Part shown: positions 8,384-17,791 of the stretch, piece by piece | Layout: each line of letters starts with the position of its first letter | Position numbering within the stretch: the stretch's first letter is position 1 | Source of the DNA: Lewinellaceae bacterium | GTDB lineage: Bacteria > Bacteroidota > Bacteroidia > Chitinophagales > Saprospiraceae | Reading direction: 5' to 3' | DNA: 64,000 nucleotides | NCBI GenBank assembly: GCA_024644235.1 | Contig: JAHELJ010000007.1 | Span: 89,249-153,248 of the forward strand | Notes under the pieces: model-generated | The model's input: only the letters and a program-made list of their open reading frames with translations | Told to the model about the DNA's origin: nothing | Database searches by the model: none | Position numbers and translations under genes: made by a program

Positions 8384-9802
8384 ATGTTGATCAAGAGGTT
8401 AAGAAAAAGCAGCTCCGATATTACATTCTGGATTGTCATTTTCTTTTTAGTAAGGCTTTTCGGCATTACTAATCCACCATTGGAAAAATCACATAATTGG
8501 AGACAGTCCACCGTAGCCATGGTGGCCAGAAACTTTGTCGAAGTCGATGCGAATATCTTCTATCCGAGAATCGATATTGCCGGGGATCGTTCCGGTATTA
8601 CCGGTATGGAATTCCCAGTCTTCAATTATCTGATTTATCTACTCTCTAAAGTCTTTGGTTATGATCACTGGTACGGTCGCCTAATCAATCTTTTTGTGAC
8701 TAGCATTGGGCTTGTATTTTTTTACAGGTTATTAGGTAGGCGATTTGACGAGAGAATTGCTTTCTATTCCACCTGGGTCCTTTTGTTCTCCATTTGGTTT
8801 TCGTTCTCTCGAAAAATAATGCCGGATACATTTTCTATGTCACTAATGATTGTGGGACTTTACTACCTTGATAGCTTTTTGCTGACCGATCGTTTCCAAA
8901 CTGCTCCCTTAATCGTTACATTTTTTCTAATCGCTTTGGCAACACTGTCAAAAATCCCTTCCGCCTATATCCTGATCTTGGTCATACCAATATTATTCGA
9001 TAAAAGCATTCGCCAAGGGAGGAAGCTAGGAGTACTCCTAGCCGTCTCAGTGGTTGGTATACTGGCTATGGCCTGGTATTTCCTTTGGGTACCTCATTTA
9101 AACAATACATATGGCTTCGAGCATTTTTTCATGGGAAAGAATTTGAGTTTGGGTTCAAGTGAAATCTTAGATCAGGCTGGTGAGGTCCTCAGCATGTTTT
9201 ATGAGAAGGCAATTAAATATGTTGCGTTTGCCCTTTTTCTATTAGGTCTCTACCGTATCGTGACAAACAGGCAAAATGTATTAAAGACTGTATTTCTTTT
9301 CGGGCTTTGTGGGTTCATCCTATTCATGTTTTCTGCAGGTGAATCATTCGTAAAACACGATTATTACATTATTCCCTTTGTTCCCTTGATGTCTCTTGTT
9401 GCAGGATACGGCCTGGCTTCGATTTCATCCCGACGTTTAGTGATGATCTTCCTTTTGTCAATTGCTGTGGAGGGTGTATTGAATCAATATCACGATGTTC
9501 TCATCGATGAAAAATCTTTACTACTTCTTGAGCTGGAAGAAGATCTGAATGCTTTTTCAGATCGCGACGATCTTGTCCTGATCAACAGTGGTGAATATCC
9601 CACACCAATGTATTTTGCCTCTCGAAAAGGATGGATCCTTACCAATGATGAAATCGTAGAAGATGAGATATTCACTGAATTACAAAAACGAGGATTGAAA
9701 TACGTCGTGATACTTAGACAGGTTTTCGGTTCAGATCTAGAATTGGATCTTCCAGTTGTGTTGGACAAGGAGGTGTATGTAATATATGCTTCGAGCTATT
9801 GA
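8384..9802 (+). CDS. GT39-like integral membrane glycosyltransferase
   Basis: About 472 residues with roughly a dozen hydrophobic segments. Near the N-terminus, after the first membrane segment, NPPLEKSHNWRQSTVAMVAR is followed by FPVFNYLIYLLSKVFG, a pattern I associate with ArnT/PMT-like (GT39 superfamily) transferases that use polyprenyl-phosphate sugar donors, with an acidic residue in the first periplasmic loop. The C-terminal 90 residues are soluble. The frame is open to 8309, but the ATG at 8384 (MLIKRLRKSS) sits better before the first membrane segment. It stands alone, divergent from the dehydrogenase operon. Acceptor and sugar are unknown. Confidence 0.75.
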   Translation: MLIKRLRKSSSDITFWIVIFFLVRLFGITNPPLEKSHNWRQSTVAMVARNFVEVDANIFYPRIDIAGDRSGITGMEFPVFNYLIYLLSKVFGYDHWYGRLINLFVTSIGLVFFYRLLGRRFDERIAFYSTWVLLFSIWFSFSRKIMPDTFSMSLMIVGLYYLDSFLLTDRFQTAPLIVTFFLIALATLSKIPSAYILILVIPILFDKSIRQGRKLGVLLAVSVVGILAMAWYFLWVPHLNNTYGFEHFFMGKNLSLGSSEILDQAGEVLSMFYEKAIKYVAFALFLLGLYRIVTNRQNVLKTVFLFGLCGFILFMFSAGESFVKHDYYIIPFVPLMSLVAGYGLASISSRRLVMIFLLSIAVEGVLNQYHDVLIDEKSLLLLELEEDLNAFSDRDDLVLINSGEYPTPMYFASRKGWILTNDEIVEDEIFTELQKRGLKYVVILRQVFGSDLELDLPVVLDKEVYVIYASSY

Positions 9803-10117
9803 ATTACTGACAAGAAAAACCATCGTTATCGCACCAGGGTGAATTGCTTCCTGCTCAAGAAACTTAGGTGATCTTCTGATGGCGCTAAATAGATATACAG
9901 ATACTCTGCTTGCCTTTGAAGAGAACCTGCAATCGGACCTAATCGCCTTAATAATAGTCTATTCGGAGCAGCTAGGGCTGCTCAACATTCGAAGGCTATA
10001 ACAGTGCTCGTCTATACTTCCAGAAGTTAATCGAAATGACCGTTGGATCCTCGAAACGAGCACCAGCCTCTGCAGTTCAGGCCATTCTGTTGGCTCATCA
10101 AAGCCTTTGAAGATTGA
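9803..10117. other. Intergenic region between convergent genes, with one hairpin
   Basis: No coding frame of interest. The only clear structure is a perfect 7-bp stem, GAGCAGC (9966-9972) with GCTGCTC (9977-9983) around TAGG. It has no T-tail, but it lies between the convergent genes ending at 9802 and 10118 and may help to end transcription. Confidence 0.5.
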
Positions 10118-12391
10118 TCAGACAAACTTATACCCATACTTCACCAAGGGAAGGGATCTCACTCTCTGACCCGTCGCAGTAAAAATGGCATTGGTAAGTG
10201 CTGGAGCGATGGGAGGCGTGCCAGGTTCCCCTATACCTCCCGGCAGTTCATCCACCTCCATAATTTCCACTTCGATCTCCGGACAGACATTCATCCGCAC
10301 CATTTCATACTGGGGAAAGTTCATCTGTTGCACTGCACCATTTGCCCAGGTGATCTCACCGTAAAGAGCTGCAGTTAATCCAAAAACCACTCCACCCTGA
10401 ATCTGAGCTTCGATGATGTCCGGATTGACATAGTTGCCACAATCCACGGCACAATAGACTTTGTCCAGCTTAAATTCCTTTTCTCCTATTTGCCTCAGTT
10501 CTGCTACTTCACCTACGATCGAACCGAAGGACTTTATCAAAGCAATCCCCAGATGTCTGCCGCCCTTATCAGACCAGTTGCTCATTTCCGCTACCTTATC
10601 CAAGACTGCTTCAAAGCGGGGATGATCTTTTAATTTGGATTTCCGGAAGAGATACGGATCAACTCCTGCTGAATGTGCGCATTCATCCATAAAGCTTTCA
10701 GCGAAAAATCCATTTTGGGAAAATCCCACACTTCGCCAAAAACCCACCTGTATGGGCAACTCCAAATTCCCAAAGGAAACCCGACGGTTTTTCATAGAGT
10801 AAACCATATCCTCTATTCCCTCCACCGTTGTCTCATCTTTTTCCGGAGGGGTTGCCATCGAGGGCATTATGCGCATCAATGAATTGTGTGCAGTGGACTG
10901 CAACACCGACATGCTGTCGAAAGCCTCCAACTCACCGGCAGGATTGACTTTAGCTTTTAGAACACATGAAGCCATTGGCCGGTACATATCGTTTTGCATA
11001 TCTTCCTCCCGAGTGAAAAAGGTCTGCACCGGGACGCCCGGCATCTCTTTAGCAGCAGATCCTGCAAATCGGACAAAATCCGGCTCTGCCCGTCTACCAA
11101 ATCCACCACCTAGATAAGTTGTGTGGATATGGATATTCTTCTTTTTCACGCCGGTGGCTTCCCTAAGCAAATTGTGAACAACCGAAGATGCCTGATGTCC
11201 CACCCAACACTCGCACCTGCCCTCATCAACAAGCACAGTGCAGTTCATCGGTTCCATGGTAGCATGCGCCAAATATGGAACATCATAGCGAGCTTCCAGA
11301 AGGGTACCTCCATCTGCCGACATTGCAGCATCAACATCACCCTCATCAATTCTTACCTCAATCGGATCCTCATTGAGTAGCTGTTCGATCTTAGTCTGAA
11401 TAGTAGTGGTGGACAGCTCTTTATTAACACCATCCTCTTCTAGGTCAAGTGCTTTGGCGGCCATGGAAGCGCGCCAGGTGTTGTCCGCTATGACGATAGC
11501 TGGTCCATATTCGGAAATGAATATTTTCTTCACACCCCGCATTCCCATGATGCGATCTTCATTGCGGATGCTCAATATCTTACCTCCAATCGTACTGGGA
11601 TGCTTCACCACGGCATACAGCATTCCATCCAGCCGGACATCCAAACCAAATTCTGCTGATCCATCAATTTTCTCTACTACATCCAGTCGTTGCACCGGTT
11701 TTCCGATGACCTTGAAATCTTTCCGGTCCTTGAGTTTGGGTAATTCTTTAATCTCAATAGTTGCAGCATCCTCTGCTAATTCACCATAGGTGAATCGCTC
11801 CTGATTCCCGGTGTTAATTACATGTCCGTTCTCTGCCCGGCAATTCTGTGGATCCACATTCCATCGATTCGCAGCAACCTGGATCAGTGCTTCTCGCGCC
11901 GTAGCTCCCGCATATCTCAGGTTGTACCAGGCATCGGCAACGGAAGTACTGCCGCCAGTAGCGACAATCGGCAGAAACGAATACATCGTCTCCATCACTG
12001 TGTAGCTCTTGTATATATTGGGCACCTCCTGAGTTAAAATGAAAGTATTTGAATAGGGTGATTCCGGTTGTGGATGCACCACTTTCAGAGCTGCCACCTC
12101 AACTTCGAGCTCCTCAGCAACGAGTTGTGGCAGCGAAGTATATACTCCTTGTCCCATTTCTGCCCTTGGGATGGCTAGAGTGATGGAATTGTCGGGAGCT
12201 ATCGTGATCCAGGCGTTCATGGTGTTCCCATCTCCCAAACCGTAGCCAGAATACTTTCGCACAGCTGACTTCATGTACATATATCCACCCACTCCTGCCA
12301 CCAGTCCGACACCAGCCAGGCCTCCTACGCCAATAAAAGCCCGTCTGCTCCATTTCTTGAGGGTCGACCTTTCTTTGTTGTCTTTTGCCAT
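10118..12391 (-). CDS. Molybdopterin-binding large subunit of a xanthine-dehydrogenase-family oxidase (isoquinoline 1-oxidoreductase beta-like)
   Basis: A 757-residue protein with a Tat signal (KKWSRRAFIGVGG) and a hydrophobic stretch. Domains follow the IorB-type order: a duplicated N-terminal region with MGQGVYTSLPQLVAEELEV, then GGGFGRRAEPDF and FTREEDMQNDMYRP, and near the C-terminus GGIGEPGTPPIAPALTNAIF, whose Glu is the likely catalytic base at the molybdenum. The electron-transfer subunit ends only 7 bp before the longest possible start (12421). I prefer the ATG at 12391, preceded by an A-rich leader and closer to the Tat motif. The family hydroxylates N-heterocycles or aldehydes; the substrate is unknown. 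Confidence 0.88.
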   Translation of the reverse strand: MAKDNKERSTLKKWSRRAFIGVGGLAGVGLVAGVGGYMYMKSAVRKYSGYGLGDGNTMNAWITIAPDNSITLAIPRAEMGQGVYTSLPQLVAEELEVEVAALKVVHPQPESPYSNTFILTQEVPNIYKSYTVMETMYSFLPIVATGGSTSVADAWYNLRYAGATAREALIQVAANRWNVDPQNCRAENGHVINTGNQERFTYGELAEDAATIEIKELPKLKDRKDFKVIGKPVQRLDVVEKIDGSAEFGLDVRLDGMLYAVVKHPSTIGGKILSIRNEDRIMGMRGVKKIFISEYGPAIVIADNTWRASMAAKALDLEEDGVNKELSTTTIQTKIEQLLNEDPIEVRIDEGDVDAAMSADGGTLLEARYDVPYLAHATMEPMNCTVLVDEGRCECWVGHQASSVVHNLLREATGVKKKNIHIHTTYLGGGFGRRAEPDFVRFAGSAAKEMPGVPVQTFFTREEDMQNDMYRPMASCVLKAKVNPAGELEAFDSMSVLQSTAHNSLMRIMPSMATPPEKDETTVEGIEDMVYSMKNRRVSFGNLELPIQVGFWRSVGFSQNGFFAESFMDECAHSAGVDPYLFRKSKLKDHPRFEAVLDKVAEMSNWSDKGGRHLGIALIKSFGSIVGEVAELRQIGEKEFKLDKVYCAVDCGNYVNPDIIEAQIQGGVVFGLTAALYGEITWANGAVQQMNFPQYEMVRMNVCPEIEVEIMEVDELPGGIGEPGTPPIAPALTNAIFTATGQRVRSLPLVKYGYKFV

Positions 12392-12428
12392 TTTAGTTTT
12401 CGATTGATTAAAAAGAACCAAACCACAG

Positions 12429-12902
12429 TCAGCCTATGACCGGACTGACATCCTCATCGTCCTTTGCCGCTGTATGTATGGCAGCACGAACCCGCTGATA
12501 GGTACCACACCGGCAAATGTTTGTAATCGCTTGATCGATGTCTTCATCTGTGGGATCAGGCTTCTCCCTAAGTAAAGCCTCAGCAGCCATGATCATTCCC
12601 GATTGGCAATAACCACATTGCGGTACCTGATGTGCTATCCAGGCACGTTGTATTGCGGAAATTTTACCATCTCGACTGATGCCTTCTACCGTGGTGATCT
12701 CCTTCCCTATAGAAGCTGAAGCCGGTAAGGTACAGGTCCGCACTGCCACTCCGTCCAGATGTACCGTGCACGATCCGCAGGATGCGACACCGCAGCCATA
12801 CTTGGTGCCAGTCAGATTTAGTTCGTCACGTAGAACCCAAAGGAGAGGCATATGCTCTTCCACCTCCACTTTGTAGATTCGTCCATTTATAGATAACTCC
12901 AT
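12429..12902 (-). CDS. (2Fe-2S) subunit of the molybdenum hydroxylase (isoquinoline 1-oxidoreductase alpha-like)
   Basis: A 157-residue protein with two iron-sulfur domains. The plant-ferredoxin-type site has Cys37, Cys42, Cys45 (CGVASCGSC) and Cys57. The second, alpha-helical site has Cys96, Cys99 (CGYCQSG), Cys130 and Cys132 (CRCG). It passes electrons from the molybdenum subunit encoded directly downstream, very probably in one transcript. It has no signal peptide, which fits co-export with its Tat-bearing partner, as known for this family. There is no third, cytochrome c subunit beside it. Confidence 0.92.
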   Translation of the reverse strand: MELSINGRIYKVEVEEHMPLLWVLRDELNLTGTKYGCGVASCGSCTVHLDGVAVRTCTLPASASIGKEITTVEGISRDGKISAIQRAWIAHQVPQCGYCQSGMIMAAEALLREKPDPTDEDIDQAITNICRCGTYQRVRAAIHTAAKDDEDVSPVIG

Positions 12903-13030
12903 TTGATAGATTCCTTCTAAGATTATTGGATTGTTCTTTAGCCGCTTTGATTATTTAGCTTTTTGGGGAGAGCGAGCTGTGACTTTAAAATTAAGACTTT
13001 TTTAAATGGGACCGTGAATGATGGAAAGTA

Positions 13031-13080
13031 AGGGTAAAGGACGAAAGGCAAAGGGCAAAGTGTGAAGTAGCAAGAGTAAG
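13031..13080. repeat. Seven-nucleotide-phased purine-rich tract
   Basis: Read in blocks of seven, the tract gives GGGTAAA, GGACGAA, AGGCAAA, GGGCAAA, GTGTGAA, GTAGCAA, GAGTAAG. The last two or three positions are nearly always A and the first position is usually G. It is a degenerate member of the same heptamer family seen at 43099-43210 and 58711-58785. Confidence 0.6.
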
Positions 13081-13376
13081 TGGTGCAGCAAACTGGGAAT
13101 AATCAGATGAAAACCACCCCTAGGGGTGAGGAAATCGCAGTGGATGGCAGTGATCTTTATGAAGATGTTACAATGAAAATCTAAAGAAAGATGAGGGAGC
13201 CATTGCGCTCCACTCACAATATTTGGTGCCAGGACAGACCAATGCAGTTGAACTATCGGGAGTTGGAATAATCGTATAGATTGGTAGTGATTTACTCTCC
13301 AGGGCTAGTCCATTTTTGAACTTAACTGATTTTTGATTATATTCTATTCTTCATGAACTGAATTTGGGTTTCTACA

Positions 13377-13466
13377 AGATGCACCTCCTTCGGTGCGTCT
13401 CTTCTGGTTTTTTCTCTGGAAGAGATTTGGCTATCATATGAGTAGTTACCTGGTAACCAAGCCAAA
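13377..13466 (+). promoter_or_regulatory. Structured leader with a terminator-like hairpin upstream of the radical SAM gene
   Basis: GATGCACC (13378-13385) pairs with GGTGCGTC (13392-13399, one G-U pair), and six T residues follow at 13408-13413. That is an intrinsic-terminator layout, yet no plus-strand gene lies upstream. TCTCTTC (13398-13404) can instead pair with GAAGAGA (13419-13425), which would take part of the terminator arm and loop out the T-run. A third element pairs TTGGCT (13427-13432) with AGCCAA (13460-13465) around the palindrome GTTACC-T-GGTAAC (13445-13457). The start codon follows at 13482. Attenuation or a small RNA end is inferred. Confidence 0.45.
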
Positions 13467-13481
13467 AACTAGAAGCCGTCT

Positions 13482-14852
13482 ATGCATAGTTATAAAGCAA
13501 TAACACTAAGAAATTTTACTTCAATTCCTCAAATCGCATTGAATCTCAGTGAAAGGGAAAAATTTGAGATAATGGTGGTTGGTCATGTATTGCCCTTCAA
13601 GACGAACCGATACATTATTGAGAACCTGATCGACTGGAATCAATTCAGAAATGATCCAATCTACGTGCTGAATTTCCCAAGAAAGGAATTGTTGTTAGAT
13701 CAACATTTCGAAGAAATGGCTCAAGCATTGACCTCCGGAGCGGGCAAAGCAGAATTAAGACTGGTTGCAAGTAAAATCCGTAGAGAGCTCAATCCAAATC
13801 CTGCAGGACAAATGGAAAAGAATGTGCCTCAGTTTGAAGAAGAAAAACTGACCGGAATTCAACACAAGTACCGGGAAACGATGCTTTTTTTCCCAAGTCA
13901 GGGGCAAACCTGCCACGCCTTCTGTACTTTCTGTTTTCGATGGCCACAGTTTACTGGCATTAAGGATTTAAAGTTCGGGATGAAGGATATTCAGCGTGCT
14001 ATTCGATATCTGTCTGCAAATCCGGATGTGACCGATATTCTCTTTACCGGAGGTGATCCTCTGATCATGCGTACAAAAATACTCTCCCAATATTTGAACG
14101 CACTGATAGCTGCGGATTTACCCGGCCTGCAGTCGATACGACTTGGTAGCAAGGCACTTTCCTACTGGCCACATCGCTTTGTCCATGATGAGGATGCCGA
14201 TGAGCTGTTACACCTCATGGAAAAGGTGGTAAAGTCAGGAATCAACCTTGCCTTGATGGCACATATAAATCATCCCAGGGAGCTGCAGACTGATATAGTC
14301 CAGGAAGCCTTCCGGAGAGTAATCGGCACAGGCACCGTCATTCGCACACAATCACCGATCATGCGGAATATTAACGATGACTCAGCTACTTGGGCCGAAC
14401 TGTGGCAGAAGCAGGTGCAACTTGGATGCATCCCATATTATATGTTCATTGCCAGAGATACGGGAGCACAACATTACTTTGCCGTAACTCTTGCTCGATC
14501 ATGGGAAATCTATAAAGAGGCTATCCAGCGAGTGAGTGGTTTAGCCAGAACTGCCAGAGGACCCAGTATGTCAGCTGATCCCGGTAAAGTCCAGGTTCTT
14601 GGTGTAACAAAAGTTCATGGAGAAAAAGTTTTTGTCTTGCAATTCCTGCAGGGAAGAAAGGCCAAGTGGGTACATCGACCATTTTTTGCAAAATTTGATC
14701 CGGCTGCAATCTGGTTAGATGATCTTTCACCCGCTTTTGATGATAAAACCTTCTTTTTCAAAAATGATCATCCTCTCACTCAAACAAATGTGCCACTAGA
14801 GGTTAATAGATCCTCGTCAGTAGATATTGATCTGTCCACAATCTACCACTAA
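13482..14852 (+). CDS. KamA-family radical SAM protein (lysine 2,3-aminomutase-like)
   Basis: A 456-residue protein with the radical SAM cluster motif CHAFCTFC (Cys144, Cys148, Cys151), then TDILFTGGDPLIM (the GGDP SAM-binding motif), QSIRLGSKALSYWPHR and LALMAHINHPRE, which match lysine aminomutases. In canonical KamA the PLP lysine sits in a glycine-rich PGGGGK motif. Here the equivalent region reads GPSMSADPGKVQVLG with Lys369, so the loop is shortened. The CxxxCxxC context (TFCFRWPQF) also differs from the usual RxCTR form. The enzyme probably moves an amino group on lysine or a related amino acid. An aminotransferase gene follows after a pseudogene. Confidence 0.8.
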   Translation: MHSYKAITLRNFTSIPQIALNLSEREKFEIMVVGHVLPFKTNRYIIENLIDWNQFRNDPIYVLNFPRKELLLDQHFEEMAQALTSGAGKAELRLVASKIRRELNPNPAGQMEKNVPQFEEEKLTGIQHKYRETMLFFPSQGQTCHAFCTFCFRWPQFTGIKDLKFGMKDIQRAIRYLSANPDVTDILFTGGDPLIMRTKILSQYLNALIAADLPGLQSIRLGSKALSYWPHRFVHDEDADELLHLMEKVVKSGINLALMAHINHPRELQTDIVQEAFRRVIGTGTVIRTQSPIMRNINDDSATWAELWQKQVQLGCIPYYMFIARDTGAQHYFAVTLARSWEIYKEAIQRVSGLARTARGPSMSADPGKVQVLGVTKVHGEKVFVLQFLQGRKAKWVHRPFFAKFDPAAIWLDDLSPAFDDKTFFFKNDHPLTQTNVPLEVNRSSSVDIDLSTIYH

Positions 14853-14956
14853 GGTCATCTAGTCAGAATGAAAATTAAGGTGCTGATCGAAACACTTTAC
14901 CAAAAGCTGAATTTCTGGATAATGTAAGGAAGATCACATGAGAACACAATTAGTTT

Positions 14957-15315
14957 GGAAAGGAGAAATTTATTGGCAAGGTTCTGGAATACCTTGAAAA
15001 ACGAGGCTATGGAGATATCAGAGCCAATATTGCTGAATTCGATAAACCGACTTCTTATACAAAGAAAGGAGATGATAAACCCTTTATCCCAGAATGTCAC
15101 CGGTAAGCTACGTGGAGTAAAGGACTATTTTGAGGTGGCATTGAAAACCGATACAACCCGACGGACCATAGCCAAGTGGAAGTTTACTAGGTACACTTGC
15201 TGGAATGAAGAATGTTAAACTGTACTTATTCGCTCCCTATGGTCACAAGGCTTTTGCGCAAAAGATTTTAGACGAGCACAAAATCAAGGCAATCTTGTTG
15301 CCCATTGAGCCATGA
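14957..15315 (+). pseudogene. Frameshifted remnant of a small conserved protein
   Basis: Protein-like sequence runs on only if the frame is changed twice. Frame one (14957-15091) reads KVLEYLEKRGYGDIRANI and then DKPTSYTKKGDDKPFIP. An extra base near 15092-15095 shifts to VTGKLRGVKDYFEVALKTD then RRTIAKWK (to about 15183). A second shift gives LLGTLAGMKNVKLYLFAPYG and HKAFAQKILDEHKIKAILLP to a stop at 15315. There is no in-frame ATG. The joined product would be about 118 residues and resembles short conserved hypothetical proteins I recall from Bacteroidota. It is either a decayed gene or contains two sequencing errors; the missing start favours decay. Confidence 0.75.
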
Positions 15316-15554
15316 GTAATTACCTCCAATCTGATTATCAACAATCTCCGTCGATTTGTCCAATTCATTCCAAATAAAAGGTTTCTCAGAATAGTTACAA
15401 AAGCTGTATTGAGCTCGAATATCAAGGGATTCGCTTGCCTCCAGTGCTCAATATTTCCCACCAATACACAATTAATTCGGCAGCCCTTCTCAGTCAGATA
15501 TAGTACATTGCTATAATATCTTAATTACCCCGGCCTATTGGAAGGCTTATTCAG

Positions 15555-16868
15555 ATGTTGAAAAAAAGTAAAATTCCAATCAACCTGAACCTTAATGTAC
15601 GCGGGCTGAAACAATCCGCGACCCTTGCGATCAACGAAAAATGTAATCAACTCGCAAGTGAGGGAAAGGAAGTTTTTCATTTTGGCTTCGGGCAATCCCC
15701 ATTTCCCATCCCTTTACCAGTAGTTGAATCACTACGACACCACGCTCATGAGAAAAACTACTTAGCTGTAAAAGGCTTATTTGAGCTCAGAGAATCCATA
15801 GCTGACTACTGGGACAGGCGGCAGGGTCTCAAGTATACGGCAGAAGACATCATGGTTAGCCCGGGTTCCAAAGAATTGCTTTTTCTTCTCCAATTGGTTT
15901 ACTATGGTGATCTAGTCATTCCGACTCCAAGCTGGGTCTCATATAGTCCTCAGGCCCTCATCATAGGCAGGCGTGTGAATTGGGTTAAAACACATCGGGA
16001 GAATGATTGGCGATTGACGCCTGATGAACTCGAGTCCCTTTGCATGAAGGATCCGAGCCGACCACGCATTGTCATTTTCAATTATCCATCTAATCCCACC
16101 GGTTCCACTTATAGAGTAGAACAATTAAAGAGAATTGCCGCTATTGCCAGGAGATACAACATCATCCTACTTTCTGATGAAATCTATGGTGAGTTACATC
16201 ACACTGGTCGTCACATCTCAGTAGCTCGCTATTATCCGGAAGGTACCATCATCAGCAGCGGGTTGTCCAAGTGGTGTGGAGCAGGTGGATGGCGCCTGGG
16301 AATGTTCACTTTTCCACCCGATTTGAGATGGCTCCTTGATGCCCTTTCTGTCGTAGCTAGTGAAACCTACACTTCAACCAGTGCTCCCATTCAATTCGCC
16401 TCAATAACTGCATTTCAGGAAAACGATGTTATTAATTACCAATTAAAACAATCCAGAAGAATCCTACGGGCAGTGGGTACTTACGTGCACACCCAACTAA
16501 CAGAAATGGGTATCCACACCCCAATACCTAAAGGAGGTTTTTACCTTTTTCCCGACTTCTCTGACTATAAACAAGAGCTAAGCCAGTACGGGATCCACAA
16601 CAGTGATCAACTGTGCTCCAAAATTCTCAGTGACACCGGTGTAGCACTCCTTCCCAGTTACGATTTTGGCCGACCAACGGAAGAACTAACTGCACGCCTG
16701 TCCTATGTAGATTTTGACGGAGCAGATGCCCTTAAGATCGCACATAGTGAGTATCACAACAAATCCCTTGACCAACAATTCATCGATCAATGTTGTCCCA
16801 GGATGGTCGAGGGTGTTCGTAGAATTCAACAGTGGTTGAGTGCAAAAAAACTAGAACATGTTCGCTGA
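15555..16868 (+). CDS. Class I/II PLP-dependent aminotransferase
   Basis: A 437-residue fold-type I aminotransferase. It shows Asn180-Pro-Thr-Gly (NYPSNPTG), Asp208 and Tyr211 (LLSDEIYGEL), and the PLP lysine Lys239 in SSGLSKWCGAGGWRLGM. These are the cofactor-binding positions of the aspartate-aminotransferase family. The length fits, and the N-terminus (GLKQSATLAINEKC) is normal for the class. The nearest intact gene upstream, in the same direction, encodes the aminomutase-like enzyme, so it may act on the same amino acid. That link is inferred and a 700-bp gap with a pseudogene separates them. Confidence 0.85.
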   Translation: MLKKSKIPINLNLNVRGLKQSATLAINEKCNQLASEGKEVFHFGFGQSPFPIPLPVVESLRHHAHEKNYLAVKGLFELRESIADYWDRRQGLKYTAEDIMVSPGSKELLFLLQLVYYGDLVIPTPSWVSYSPQALIIGRRVNWVKTHRENDWRLTPDELESLCMKDPSRPRIVIFNYPSNPTGSTYRVEQLKRIAAIARRYNIILLSDEIYGELHHTGRHISVARYYPEGTIISSGLSKWCGAGGWRLGMFTFPPDLRWLLDALSVVASETYTSTSAPIQFASITAFQENDVINYQLKQSRRILRAVGTYVHTQLTEMGIHTPIPKGGFYLFPDFSDYKQELSQYGIHNSDQLCSKILSDTGVALLPSYDFGRPTEELTARLSYVDFDGADALKIAHSEYHNKSLDQQFIDQCCPRMVEGVRRIQQWLSAKKLEHVR

Positions 16869-17018
16869 CGGATCGCCCTGCGACTAAGTTTTTAGGAGAT
16901 CAATACTATCACAGTCCCAACTTTGTAGGTAGTCTTGAAGCCTTCAGATGCTACGTTTAGAAGGACAATGGCAAAGAAGCTGAACCAAATCACGTATCCT
17001 AAGCCTGAATCCTGCTGG

Positions 17019-17357
17019 CTAAAGGCCCTGAAACCACTCTTGAAACTTCTCGCCAAGCACAGGTACCACTTTTTGCTCGCCTTCAATGGCTGCAACAATA
17101 CCAATTATCCAAAGGACCAGGGCCAGGATATAACAAAGAGCACCAGCGATCCAACCAAGGAATGGCACCACAAAGAAGAAACCTCCTACCACCCACATTA
17201 AGTTAATTCCAAGAGCCTGACGTAAGTGAAATGACGCCAGTTCGGTTCTTGGGCGATTGATCAAAAAGGCGATGATCCAGCCAATGAGGGCCAGGTAAGC
17301 AATGATGCTGACCACTTTAGGATTGTTCACACCACCGGTATGGTTACTGTCTTCCAT
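17019..17357 (-). CDS. DUF4870-like small membrane protein
   Basis: About 112 residues with three hydrophobic segments: VVSIIAYLALIGWIIAFLI, then LGINLMWVVGGFFFVVPFLG and IAGALCYILALVLWIIGI. ELASFHLRQALG between the first two is typical of the DUF4870/Tic20-like family of small membrane proteins with no settled function. The frame is open to 17402, but the ATG at 17357 (MEDSNHTGG) avoids an odd extension. It is a single gene, convergent with the aminotransferase. Confidence 0.7.
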   Translation of the reverse strand: MEDSNHTGGVNNPKVVSIIAYLALIGWIIAFLINRPRTELASFHLRQALGINLMWVVGGFFFVVPFLGWIAGALCYILALVLWIIGIVAAIEGEQKVVPVLGEKFQEWFQGL

Positions 17358-17791
17358 CTTTTGAGATTTTTCAGTTACTGTTCGAAGTAGAATATCTATC
17401 AATCTAATTAATGAAATGTGATCAAAGGCAGTTCCAGTGAAAGAGAAAATATCGACAAACGGTATGAGGTCAAAGCAAAAAACTTACCTGAAGTCCGGAA
17501 GGATCAAAGAGAGTGCCCTTGGTTAAGGAATGGGACAAAGTATTTTGGAATCGTGACGAAATAGTTAACCTGCATCATTGGTTGTGCATCATTTATCTGT
17601 TTATTGGAAAAGCCCAAGTTCATCAAACTGGTTGATTCAGTACAATCGGCAGGCCCAAAAAATCTGGTCCTAGTCCATGAAGAGGTACAAAGTGCACTCT
17701 GAACCTTGTAACTCGAATTTCGTATCTTAAGATACACCGGCCAAGAACCAAAGTTACTGAGAAGCTAGATTTGGGAAGACACCCACCACCA
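17358..17791. other. Intergenic region upstream of the AraC/TolB/TPR regulator
   Basis: About 430 bp between divergent genes. Apart from the 14-bp palindrome at 17722-17735 I see no coding sequence. The 77-codon minus-strand frame at 17504-17737 has no domain-like pattern and is rejected. Confidence 0.5.
17722..17735. promoter_or_regulatory. Perfect 14-bp palindrome, candidate operator
   Basis: GTATCTTAAGATAC is a perfect palindrome 57 bp upstream of the ATG of the AraC-type regulator gene. The position suits an operator for autoregulation, though AraC proteins more often bind direct repeats. No promoter box could be assigned with confidence. Confidence 0.35.

Larger units (their letters stand above)
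12903..13481. other. 579-bp intergenic region between divergent genes
   Basis: It should hold the promoters of the minus-strand molybdenum hydroxylase operon and of the plus-strand radical SAM gene. I find no convincing TAnnTTTG box. It contains a 7-nt-phased low-complexity tract (13031-13080) and a cluster of hairpins (13377-13466), described separately. The 71-codon minus-strand frame at 13002-13217 overlaps the repeat and has no protein-like composition. Confidence 0.6.

Noticed and set aside
13002-13217. 71-codon minus-strand frame
   Set aside because: Most of it is translated heptamer repeat, giving low-complexity Leu/His/Pro sequence.
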